Below are positions 1-5,318 of a stretch of 5,318 nucleotides of DNA, one piece after another. Numbering within the stretch: the first letter of the stretch is position 1; each line of letters begins with the position of its first letter. Source of the stretch: an uncultured Burkholderiales bacterium (GTDB taxonomy: Bacteria > Pseudomonadota > Gammaproteobacteria > Burkholderiales > Burkholderiaceae_E); contig CAIUGQ010000591.1 of the NCBI GenBank assembly GCA_903898725.1, positions 1 through 5,318 of the forward strand, read 5' to 3'. The position numbers were made by a program, and so were the translations under genes. The notes beneath the pieces are model-generated. The model was given only the letters and a program-made list of their open reading frames with translations. It did not search any database and was not told where the DNA came from.

Positions 1-44
1 CGCGACGAGGAGCGCAGCCGTACGTGATGGCCGGGCCGGGGTTT

Positions 45-62
45 CGCGGCGCATGCGCCGCG
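45..62. repeat. 18-bp perfect palindrome
   Basis: CGCGGCGCATGCGCCGCG equals its own reverse complement. It lies in the non-coding stretch downstream (in the minus direction) of the binding-protein gene that ends at 156. No T-run follows it on either strand, so it is not a standard intrinsic terminator. It could be part of a GC-rich 3' hairpin region, a protein-binding site, or a chance product of high GC. It is the first of three adjacent dyads (45-62, 61-73, 79-105). Confidence 0.5.
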
Positions 63-73
63 CCGGACCGGCG
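61..73. repeat. Short inverted repeat (6-bp arms, 1-nt centre)
   Basis: CGCCGG-A-CCGGCG is a perfect 6-bp inverted repeat around a single base. It overlaps the end of the palindrome at 45-62 by two bases. A one-base loop cannot form a normal RNA hairpin, so if it has a function it is more likely a DNA-level dyad. Chance occurrence in GC-rich sequence is a real alternative. Confidence 0.3.
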
Positions 74-78
74 ACGCG

Positions 79-105
79 CGCCGGGAGGCGCGAGGCTCCC
101 CGGCG
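79..105 (-). terminator. Bulged GC-rich hairpin, possible 3' end structure
   Basis: The arms CGCCGGGAG (79-87) and CTCCC-c-GGCG (96-105) pair over nine bases with one bulged C at 101, around an 8-nt loop. The structure begins about 50 nt beyond the stop codon of the minus-strand binding-protein gene. It could therefore form at the 3' end of that mRNA, acting as a weak or U-tract-less terminator or as a stabilising stem. No U-tract follows on the minus strand, so the terminator call is tentative. The rest of positions 1-155 shows no supportable gene. Confidence 0.3.
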
Positions 106-155
106 AGCCCCGCAGTCGCGAAATCGGGACGCGCAGTAGGTTTATCCGCGGCTTC

Positions 156-1340
156 TCACCGAGCGACTTTGAAGCTGCCGTCCTTGAACGTGTTCGCGAT
201 GTTCGCCGTCATGCCACTGTCCGGGAAGCCGTCGTGCTTGGTCGGGCCCCAGGTGTAGGTCGCGTAGACACCCTTGAAGTTCTTGGTGTTCTCGAGGACC
301 TTCTGGATCGCGGCCGGATCGGTCGAGCCCGCGGTCTTGATCGCGTGCTCGATGATCTTCACGCAGTCGTAGCCCATCGCCACCCACCAGAACAGGATGT
401 CGATCTCGCCGCCGCCGGGCGCGAGCTTCGTGCGGACCTTGTCGACCAGCTGCTGGGTCTGCGCGGGCAGCTTGCCGTCTTCGCCGAACGAGGTGCTGAC
501 GTAGCCCGACCCGTAGGTGTTGGCCCAGTACTCGGGCTTGTTCAGCAGCTTGCGGATCTGCGCGGCCATCAGCGCCGGGTGGCCGACCACCGGCACGTCC
601 CAGCCCATGTCGCCCCGCGCGTTCAGCAGCCGGCCGAGCAGGCCGGTGGCCGCCGACCACGGCATGATCACGTCCGCGCCGGCCGCCCGCGCCTTCTGCA
701 GTTCGTCGGTCAGGTCGGTCTTGTTCGGGTCGATCAGCACCGTGTAGACCGGCTTGATGCCGGCCGCCTCGAGCAGCGTGTTCGCGGTGCGCGCGCTCGC
801 CGTGCCGTAGCCGGTGGTGTCGCCGATCACCGCGACCTTGCTGCGCTTGAGCTTCTTGAGCGCGTACTCGTTGGCGGTGGAGATCCACTGCGTGTTGGTG
901 TTGATCACGCGGAAGGCGCGCGGGTAGCGGATCGGGTCGATCAGCTCCTCGATCGCGCCGATCACCAGGTTCGGCACGCCGGCCTTGGCCAGGACCGGGG
1001 TGGCACCCAGACCCTCGCCCGAGTTCACCGGGCCGATCACGAAGTGCACCTTCTCCTGGAAGGCGAGCTGCTGCGCGAAGTTGACCGCCTTGGTCGGATC
1101 GCCCGCCGTGTCGCGGGTCAGCAGCTCGATCTTGCGGCCGTTGATGCCGCCGGCCGCGTTGATCTCCTCGACCGCGAGCTGCACGCCCTGGTTCTCGGCG
1201 ATGGCCGCCGACGACAGCGGGCCGGTCAGCGACGACAGCCAGCCGACCTTGATGGTGTTCTGCGCACCCGCGACGCCCGCCGCACTGGCGAGCGCGAGGC
1301 CGGCGAGCAGTTTCGGAAGGTGTTTCAATGAATGAAACAT
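156..1340 (-). CDS. ABC transporter periplasmic substrate-binding protein (LivK/amide type)
   Basis: This 394-residue protein is the periplasmic ligand receptor of a branched-chain amino acid/amide/urea-type ABC importer (type I periplasmic binding fold, Peripla_BP_6 family). A Sec signal peptide is visible: basic n-region (K6, H7, K10), hydrophobic core (residues 11-24), and a probable cleavage site after A-G-A at 24-26, giving a mature N-terminus of QNTIKVG. Family hallmarks follow: the SSLTGPLSS segment (36-44), the EINAAGGINGRKIEL segment (59-73), IGPVNSGEG (102-110) and the VIGDTTGYG strand-loop (171-179). The start at 1340 is preferred because AGGAGA sits 6 nt upstream and the signal peptide begins there; the in-frame ATG at 1379 would add 13 residues with no such support. 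The gene diverges from the ureide-catabolic genes. No permease or ATPase gene is visible, so partners must lie outside the window. The ligand is unknown; ureides or amides are inferred from the neighbours only. Confidence 0.9.
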   Translation of the reverse strand: MFHSLKHLPKLLAGLALASAAGVAGAQNTIKVGWLSSLTGPLSSAAIAENQGVQLAVEEINAAGGINGRKIELLTRDTAGDPTKAVNFAQQLAFQEKVHFVIGPVNSGEGLGATPVLAKAGVPNLVIGAIEELIDPIRYPRAFRVINTNTQWISTANEYALKKLKRSKVAVIGDTTGYGTASARTANTLLEAAGIKPVYTVLIDPNKTDLTDELQKARAAGADVIMPWSAATGLLGRLLNARGDMGWDVPVVGHPALMAAQIRKLLNKPEYWANTYGSGYVSTSFGEDGKLPAQTQQLVDKVRTKLAPGGGEIDILFWWVAMGYDCVKIIEHAIKTAGSTDPAAIQKVLENTKNFKGVYATYTWGPTKHDGFPDSGMTANIANTFKDGSFKVAR

Positions 1341-1344
1341 GATG

Positions 1345-1350
1345 TCTCCT
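1345..1350 (-). promoter_or_regulatory. Ribosome binding site deciding the binding-protein start
   Basis: Read on the minus strand the sequence is AGGAGACATC followed by ATG. The purine-rich AGGAGA lies at proper spacing from the ATG at 1340-1338. This supports the start used here over the ATG at 1379. Confidence 0.75.
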
Positions 1351-1361
1351 CTGTCGTTATG

Positions 1362-1380
1362 AGTGCTGCTATGCAGCACT
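1362..1380. promoter_or_regulatory. Inverted repeat, candidate operator
   Basis: AGTGCTGC-TAT-GCAGCACT has perfect 8-bp arms around a 3-nt centre. It lies 22-40 nt upstream of the binding-protein start. This is just downstream of, or over, the transcription start expected from the minus-strand promoter at 1392-1420. It stands out because the flanking DNA is less GC-rich than the rest of the window. A repressor operator or a 5' UTR hairpin in the binding-protein mRNA are both possible; the bound regulator, if any, is not known. Confidence 0.5.
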
Positions 1381-1387
1381 TTCGAGT

Positions 1388-1403
1388 TTCAATCGTGGTT
1401 GAA
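1388..1403. repeat. Short inverted repeat in the divergent region
   Basis: TTCAA-tcgtgg-TTGAA has 5-bp arms with a 6-nt centre and lies within the spacer/-10 region of the minus-strand promoter candidate. The arms are short, so this could be chance. Position and symmetry make it a second possible regulator site next to the stronger repeat at 1362-1380. Confidence 0.25.
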
Positions 1404-1420
1404 CGGTCGATACTTGTCAA
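1392..1420 (-). promoter_or_regulatory. Candidate sigma-70 promoter for the binding-protein gene
   Basis: On the minus strand TTGACA (1420-1415) matches the -35 consensus exactly. After a 17-nt spacer comes CACGAT (1397-1392), a weak -10 box that keeps the conserved second-position A and final T. Transcription would start near 1385 and give a leader of about 45 nt that contains the inverted repeat at 1362-1380. A perfect -35 with a poor -10 could mean an activator-dependent or otherwise regulated promoter, but this is inference from sequence only. Confidence 0.4.
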
Positions 1421-1456
1421 CGCACGACACACGCTTCCCGAGCCGCCGGCGCGGAC

Positions 1457-1478
1457 CGGGGGCACCGGCCGGCCCCCG
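1457..1478. repeat. GC-rich inverted repeat between the divergent genes
   Basis: CGGGGGC (1457-1463) and GCCCCCG (1472-1478) pair over seven bases around an 8-nt centre. It lies between the minus-strand -35 (1415-1420) and a possible plus-strand -10 box (TACACT, 1491-1496). It may be a regulator site or a GC-driven coincidence. Confidence 0.3.
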
Positions 1479-1490
1479 CGGGCGATGCCC

Positions 1491-1496
1491 TACACT
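1491..1496 (+). promoter_or_regulatory. Possible -10 box for the catabolic genes
   Basis: TACACT matches four of six bases of the TATAAT consensus, including the conserved TA start and final T. It lies 59 nt upstream of the TTG start at 1556. No recognisable -35 box lies at 16-18 nt upstream, so if real the promoter would probably need an activator. Confidence 0.25.
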
Positions 1497-1543
1497 GTCG
1501 TCGTCGCGGCGTCCGCAGGATCTGCACGCGGTCGCCCCTCGCC

Positions 1544-1558
1544 GGAGCCCTTCTCTTG
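1544..1558 (+). promoter_or_regulatory. Shine-Dalgarno and TTG start of the fusion gene
   Basis: GGAG (1544-1547) is followed after 8 nt by TTG (1556-1558). No in-frame ATG or GTG lies close upstream, and the next in-frame ATG is inside the UraD domain. The rare TTG start suggests modest translation initiation. Confidence 0.6.
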
Positions 1559-3331
1559 AGCCTCACCCTCGCCGCCCTCAACGCCGCGTCGCCCGCCGAG
1601 TTCGCGCGGCTGCTCGACGGGACCTTCGAGCACTCCCCCTGGGTCGTCGAGCGCGCCGCGCCGATGCGCCCGTTCGCGAGCCTCGCGCAGCTCAAGCTCG
1701 CCTTCGTGCGCGTGCTGCGCGACGCGACCGAGGCCGAGCGGCTCGCGCTGCTGCGCGCGCACCCCGAGCTGGCGGGGCGGGCGATGGTCTCGAACTCGCT
1801 GACCGCGGAATCGAACGACGAGCAGTCGCGGGCCGGGCTGACCGCCTGCTCCCCCGAGGAGTTCGCCACCCTGCAGCGGCTGAACGCCGCCTGGAACGCG
1901 AAGTTCGGCTTCCCGTTCATGCTGGCGGTGCGTGGGCCGCGCGGCACCGGGCTGACCCGCGCGCAGATCATCACGGAGTTCGAGCGGCGTCTGGCGAATC
2001 CGGTCGACCACGAGCTCGAGGAGTGCGTGCGCCAGGTGCACCGGGTCGTCGAGATCCGCCTCGACGACAAGCTCGGTCACGCGCCGACGCTGGGCAATCG
2101 CATCCTGGACGACGCCGCGGCGCTCGCCGTCCACTCCGATCCGGGCTTCGCCGAGCGCGGGCTGCTCACCGTCACCTACCTGACCGACGCCCACCGCGCC
2201 TGCGCCCGGCAGCTCGACGCCTGGATGCGCGAGGCCGGCTTCGACGAGGTCGTCCACGACGCGGTCGGCAACGTGGTGGGCGTCTACCACGGTACCGATC
2301 CCGGCGCGCGCCGGCTGATGACCGGCAGCCACTACGACACGGTGCGCAACGGCGGCCGCTTCGACGGCCGGCTCGGCATCCTGGTGCCGATCGCCTGCGT
2401 GCGCGAGCTCGCGCGCGCCGGCCGCAGGCTGCCCTACGGTATCGAGGTGATCGGCTTCGCGGAAGAGGAAGGCCAGCGCTACAAGGCGACCTTCCTCGGC
2501 TCGGGCGCGCTCGTCGGACGCTTCGATCCGGCCTGGCTCGACCAGGCCGACGCCGCCGGCATCACGATGCGCGATGCGATGCGCGGCGCCGGCCTCGCCA
2601 TCGAGGACATCCCGGCGCTGGTCCGGGACCCCGCCCGCTACCTCGGCTTCGTCGAGGTGCACATCGAGCAGGGCCCGGTGCTCGCCGAGGCGGGCCTGCC
2701 GCTGGGCGTGGTCACCTCCATCAACGGCAGCCTGCGCTATGTCGGCGAGGCGATCGGCATGGCCGCGCACGCCGGCACCACGCCGATGGGCAGCCGCCGC
2801 GATGCGGCCGCCGCGGTCGCCGAGATCATCCTGTTCCTGGAGCGCCGCGCCGCGGCCGCGCCCGACGTGGTCGGCACCGTCGGACTGCTCGAGGTGCCGC
2901 AGGGCTCGATCAACGTGGTGCCCGGGCGCTGTCGCTTCAGCCTCGACATCCGTGCGACCACCGACGCCGCACGCGATGCCTGTGCCGCCGACGTGATGGC
3001 CGAAATCGAGCGGATCCGGGTGCGCCGCAGCGTCGAGATCCGGCTGGAGGAGACGATGCGCGCGCCGGCCGCACCGAGCGACCCGGCCTGGCAGGCGCGC
3101 TGGGAGCGTGCAGTCGCCACGCTCGGCGTGCCGGTGCACCGGATGCCGAGCGGCGCCGGCCACGACGCGATGATGCTGCACCGGGTCATGCCGCAGGCGA
3201 TGCTGTTCATGCGCGGCCTGAACCTGGGCATCAGCCACAACCCGCTGGAGTCGATCACCAACGACGACGCCGACCTGGTGGTGCGCGCGTTCATGGCGAT
3301 GCTCGAGGACCTCGCGCTCGCCGCGGCATAG
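1556..3331 (+). CDS. uraD: Bifunctional OHCU decarboxylase / M20 allantoate amidohydrolase fusion
   Basis: This 591-residue cytoplasmic fusion has two parts. Residues 1-172 form an OHCU decarboxylase (UraD), which makes S-allantoin from OHCU in urate breakdown. Visible motifs are EHSPWV (25-30), catalytic-type H69 in HPEL, E89 in the SxxEQ motif (20 residues after the His, as in known UraD enzymes), and FGFPFMLAV (117-125). Residues about 178-591 match the full length of allantoate amidohydrolase/N-carbamoyl amino acid hydrolases (peptidase M20 family). All metal-site residues are present: H259 (GSHYDT), D270 (GGRFDG), E304/E305 (EEEGQR), H369 (VHIEQGP) and H561 (GISHNPLE). Substrate-side H405 (HAGTTPM) and H536 (SGAGHDA) are also kept. 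The start is TTG, with GGAG 8 nt upstream; the first in-frame ATG (residue 37) would remove EHSPWV. Allantoate is the likeliest M20 substrate given UraD, but another carbamoyl substrate is possible. Both halves look intact. Confidence 0.9.
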   Translation: MSLTLAALNAASPAEFARLLDGTFEHSPWVVERAAPMRPFASLAQLKLAFVRVLRDATEAERLALLRAHPELAGRAMVSNSLTAESNDEQSRAGLTACSPEEFATLQRLNAAWNAKFGFPFMLAVRGPRGTGLTRAQIITEFERRLANPVDHELEECVRQVHRVVEIRLDDKLGHAPTLGNRILDDAAALAVHSDPGFAERGLLTVTYLTDAHRACARQLDAWMREAGFDEVVHDAVGNVVGVYHGTDPGARRLMTGSHYDTVRNGGRFDGRLGILVPIACVRELARAGRRLPYGIEVIGFAEEEGQRYKATFLGSGALVGRFDPAWLDQADAAGITMRDAMRGAGLAIEDIPALVRDPARYLGFVEVHIEQGPVLAEAGLPLGVVTSINGSLRYVGEAIGMAAHAGTTPMGSRRDAAAAVAEIILFLERRAAAAPDVVGTVGLLEVPQGSINVVPGRCRFSLDIRATTDAARDACAADVMAEIERIRVRRSVEIRLEETMRAPAAPSDPAWQARWERAVATLGVPVHRMPSGAGHDAMMLHRVMPQAMLFMRGLNLGISHNPLESITNDDADLVVRAFMAMLEDLALAAA

Positions 3332-3353
3332 GGATCGGCTCGGACCTCGATCC
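3332..3353 (+). repeat. Intergenic hairpin directly after the fusion stop codon
   Basis: GGATCG and CGATCC form a 6-bp stem around a 10-nt loop, starting one base after the TAG stop (3329-3331). No T-run follows, so it is not a classical terminator. Transcription probably continues into the dehydratase gene. Confidence 0.3.
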
Positions 3354-3369
3354 GGCCGACCACGGACAG

Positions 3370-3386
3370 GGGGCGCCCCGCGCCCC
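3370..3386 (+). promoter_or_regulatory. Strong GC hairpin abutting the dehydratase ribosome binding site
   Basis: GGGGCGC-CCC-GCGCCCC forms a 7-bp all-GC stem with a 3-nt loop. It ends at the base before the purine-rich GGGGGAG (3387-3393) that serves as Shine-Dalgarno for the ATG at 3401. It could set the ratio of the two proteins by acting as an intercistronic stem or by limiting ribosome access, since the C-rich strand could also pair with the Shine-Dalgarno G-run. No U-tract follows. The regulatory role is inference. Confidence 0.35.
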
Positions 3387-3400
3387 GGGGGAGACGAGAC

Positions 3401-4933
3401 ATGGACACGACGACGAGCGGGGCCGCAGCGGCCCCGGTGATCCGCCTGCACGCCGACGACAACGTGCTGATCGCCCGCACCGAACTCGCGATCGGCACGC
3501 CGCTGGCCGAGGGCGTGCGCAGCCGCAGCCAGGTGCCCGCCGGGCACAAGATCGCGGCCCGGCGCCTCGCGCGCGGCGAGCCCATCCTCAAGTACGCGAC
3601 GACCATCGGCTTCGCTGCGGCCGACGTGGAGGCCGGCGCCTGGGTCCATTCGCACAACGTCGAGTTCCGCGAGTACGACCGGGACTACGCGCATGCGAGC
3701 GCGTACCGGCCGGTCGAGCCGGTGCCCGAGGCCGCGCGCGCGACCTTCATGGGCATCGTCCGGGAGGACGGCCGCGTCGCGACCCGCAACTACGTCGGCG
3801 TGCTGGCCACGGTCAACTGCTCGGCGACGGTGGTGCACCGCATCGCCGCCTGGTTCACGCCCGAGCGGCTCGCCGAGTATCCGAACATCGACGGCGTGGT
3901 CGCCTTCGCGCACGGCACCGGCTGCGGCATGGAGATGACAGGCGAGCCGATGGACCTGCTGCGCCGGACGATGACCGGCTACGCCTCGCATCCGAACCTC
4001 GCCGCCGCGCTGGTGATCGGCCTGGGCTGCGAGCGCAACCAGGTCTCGAAGCTCGGCCTGCACGAGGGACCGCGGCTCAAGACCTTCGTGATGCAGGACA
4101 CCGGCGGCACGACGAAGACCATCGAGGCGGGCATCGCCGCCGTGCGCGAGCTGCTCGCCGACGCGAACCGGGTCGAGCGCCGGCCGGTGCCCGCCGCGCA
4201 CCTGACCGTCGGCCTGCAGTGCGGCGGCTCGGACGGCTTCTCGTCGATCACCGCCAACCCGGCGCTCGGCGCGGCGATGGACATCCTCGTGCGCCACGGC
4301 GGCACGGCCATCCTGTCGGAGACGCCCGAGATCTACGGCGTCGAGCACACGCTGACGCGGCGCGCCCGCAGCCGCGAGGTCGGCGAGAAGCTGGTCGAGC
4401 GCATCCGCTGGTGGAAGGACGTCTACACGGTGGGGCGCGACACCCAGATCAACGGCAACGTGAGCCCGGGCAACCATGCCGGCGGCCTCGCGAACATCTT
4501 CGAGAAGTCGCTCGGCTCGTCGATGAAGGGCGGCACCGGGCCGCTGATGGAGGTCTACCGCTACGCCGAGCCGGTGCTGCAGAAGGGGCTGGTGTTCATG
4601 GACACGCCCGGCTTCGACCCGACCTCGGCGACCGGCCAGATCGCCGGCGGCGCGAACGTGATCATGTTCACCACCGGCCGCGGCTCGATGTTCGGCGCCA
4701 AGCCCGTGCCGTCGATCAAGCTCGCGACGAACACGCCGATGTTCGAGCGGCTGCGCGACGACATGGACGTCAACTGCGGCACGATCCTCGACGGTACCCA
4801 GTCGCTGAAGGACTGCGGCGAGGCGATCTTCCGACAGCTGCTGGCCACCGCCTCGGGGGAACGCACGAAGAGCGAGCTGCTCGGACTGGGCGACCACGAG
4901 TTCGTTCCCTGGAACATCGGGATCACCGGCTGA
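3401..4933 (+). CDS. UxaA/GarD-family hydro-lyase (altronate/galactarate dehydratase family)
   Basis: This is a 510-residue cytoplasmic enzyme of the altronate (UxaA)/galactarate (GarD) dehydratase family, which removes water from sugar acids in a metal-dependent reaction. The length is typical (about 495-525). Residues 12-86 form the N-terminal SAF domain, ending in a VHSHN motif (82-86) like that of UxaA. The central and C-terminal domains follow from about 116 to 510. Cysteines at 140 (TVNC), 175 (GTGCG), 210 (GLGCE) and 274 (LQCGGSDGF) fall at positions I recall as conserved in both E. coli UxaA and GarD. Other family signatures are SPGNHAGG (355-362), EKSLG (368-372), TTGRGS (424-429) and the terminal FVPWNIG. 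The C-terminal DMDVNCGTI resembles GarD more, while the SAF end resembles UxaA, so the substrate cannot be assigned. The ATG has GGGGGAG 7 nt upstream. It starts 69 nt after the ureide fusion gene, probably in one operon, although no standard purine-degradation step needs such an enzyme. Confidence 0.87.
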   Translation: MDTTTSGAAAAPVIRLHADDNVLIARTELAIGTPLAEGVRSRSQVPAGHKIAARRLARGEPILKYATTIGFAAADVEAGAWVHSHNVEFREYDRDYAHASAYRPVEPVPEAARATFMGIVREDGRVATRNYVGVLATVNCSATVVHRIAAWFTPERLAEYPNIDGVVAFAHGTGCGMEMTGEPMDLLRRTMTGYASHPNLAAALVIGLGCERNQVSKLGLHEGPRLKTFVMQDTGGTTKTIEAGIAAVRELLADANRVERRPVPAAHLTVGLQCGGSDGFSSITANPALGAAMDILVRHGGTAILSETPEIYGVEHTLTRRARSREVGEKLVERIRWWKDVYTVGRDTQINGNVSPGNHAGGLANIFEKSLGSSMKGGTGPLMEVYRYAEPVLQKGLVFMDTPGFDPTSATGQIAGGANVIMFTTGRGSMFGAKPVPSIKLATNTPMFERLRDDMDVNCGTILDGTQSLKDCGEAIFRQLLATASGERTKSELLGLGDHEFVPWNIGITG

Positions 4934-4967
4934 GAAGCCGCGCGTAGACTCGACACAAAAGGCCACG

Positions 4968-5318
4968 ATGTCCGATCACGATCACCACCCTCCGCTACGC
5001 CCGCTGCTCGGCAACTGGCTGTGGGAGCGGGGCCGCATCGGGATGCGCTGGCTGCGCTGCGCCGACGGCGCGCTGGGCTTCGACGAGGGCCGCAAGGCGC
5101 AGTTCGCCGACGAGGTGCCGATCCGGGTGCCGCTGACGGCGGACGCCGCCTCGCCCGAGGCCGCCGCCTGGCCCGCGGTGCACGAGCCCGGCCTGGTGCG
5201 CTTCCTGCGGGCCGCGCAGCTCGGTCGCGCCGAGGACGCCGGCTCGCCGGCCGAGGTGGCACGCGCGGTCCACGACTGCGTCGACCTCGGCCTGTGGGCC
5301 GCCTACCAGGCCGAGGCC
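4968..5318 (+). CDS. Unrecognised protein, 3' end outside the window
   Basis: An open frame from the ATG at 4968 continues without a stop for 117 codons to the last base, so only the N-terminal part is seen. It starts 34 nt after the dehydratase stop, and AAAGG lies 5 nt before the ATG, consistent with the same operon. The predicted protein begins MSDHDHHPPLRPLLGNWLW, with a His-rich N-terminus, then a segment rich in Trp and Arg (residues 17-30), then acidic and Ala-rich sequence with no signal peptide or obvious transmembrane segment. Codon use matches the neighbouring genes (G/C-ending codons). I do not recognise the family and see no catalytic motif. Its position suggests a link to the same metabolic unit, but no function is proposed. 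Confidence 0.6.
   Translation, partial: MSDHDHHPPLRPLLGNWLWERGRIGMRWLRCADGALGFDEGRKAQFADEVPIRVPLTADAASPEAAAWPAVHEPGLVRFLRAAQLGRAEDAGSPAEVARAVHDCVDLGLWAAYQAEA

Noticed and set aside
24..1331. Long plus-strand open frame antisense to the binding-protein gene
   Set aside because: Its translation is Arg/Ala/Asp-Leu rich low-complexity sequence with no family motif. It arises from GC-biased third positions of the real minus-strand gene.
1341..1379. Upstream ATG at 1379 adding 13 residues to the binding protein
   Set aside because: It lacks a good ribosome binding site and would put a polar stretch before the signal peptide. The ATG at 1340 has AGGAGA at proper spacing.
3332..3386. Intrinsic terminator between the fusion gene and the dehydratase
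   Set aside because: Both stems lack a following T-run, and the downstream gene starts right away with its own Shine-Dalgarno.
1363..4947. Plus-strand open frame of about 1,190 codons in another frame over the same region
   Set aside because: Extremely Arg/Ala/Pro-rich translation without motifs, overlapping the real genes out of frame. It is a compositional artefact.
4941..4950. TAGACT as a -10 box for the last gene
   Set aside because: No -35 lies upstream at the right distance, and the gap to the dehydratase is only 34 nt. Co-transcription is simpler.
1490..4966. Minus-strand open frame of more than 1,100 codons spanning both catabolic genes
   Set aside because: It crosses two clearly recognisable plus-strand genes and the gap between them, and its product is Arg/His/Val-rich without domain motifs. 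It is an antisense shadow of high-GC codon use, not a giant gene.

Overview
The window is very GC-rich throughout, with strong G/C preference at third codon positions, and reads as a chromosomal metabolic locus from a high-GC Gram-negative. A betaproteobacterium of the Burkholderiales is the best guess, based on base composition, a LivK-type periplasmic binding protein with a Sec signal peptide, and the gene content. This placement is inference, because the window contains no rRNA, tRNA or marker gene. No mobile element, CRISPR array or tRNA was seen.

Layout: positions 1-155 hold no convincing gene but contain three closely packed inverted repeats. Positions 156-1340 (minus strand) encode a periplasmic substrate-binding protein of the branched-chain amino acid/amide ABC transporter class. 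Positions 1341-1555 are a divergent regulatory region with dyad symmetries and candidate promoters facing both ways. On the plus strand there follow, closely spaced and probably co-transcribed: 1556-3331, a two-domain fusion of OHCU decarboxylase (UraD) with an M20-type allantoate amidohydrolase/carbamoylase; 3401-4933, a full-length UxaA/GarD-family hydro-lyase (altronate/galactarate dehydratase family); and 4968-5318, the start of an unrecognised gene that runs off the window.

Functional reading: the fusion carries two ureide-pathway activities. UraD makes S-allantoin from OHCU, and the M20 domain most likely hydrolyses allantoate. This points to purine (urate) degradation for nitrogen. The divergent binding protein is a plausible ureide or related-nitrogen-compound uptake component, but its ligand cannot be read from sequence. 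The two fused activities are not consecutive: allantoinase acts between them and is not in this window. The sugar-acid-type dehydratase directly downstream has no textbook role in purine breakdown. The fusion and this dehydratase are the two points most worth following up.
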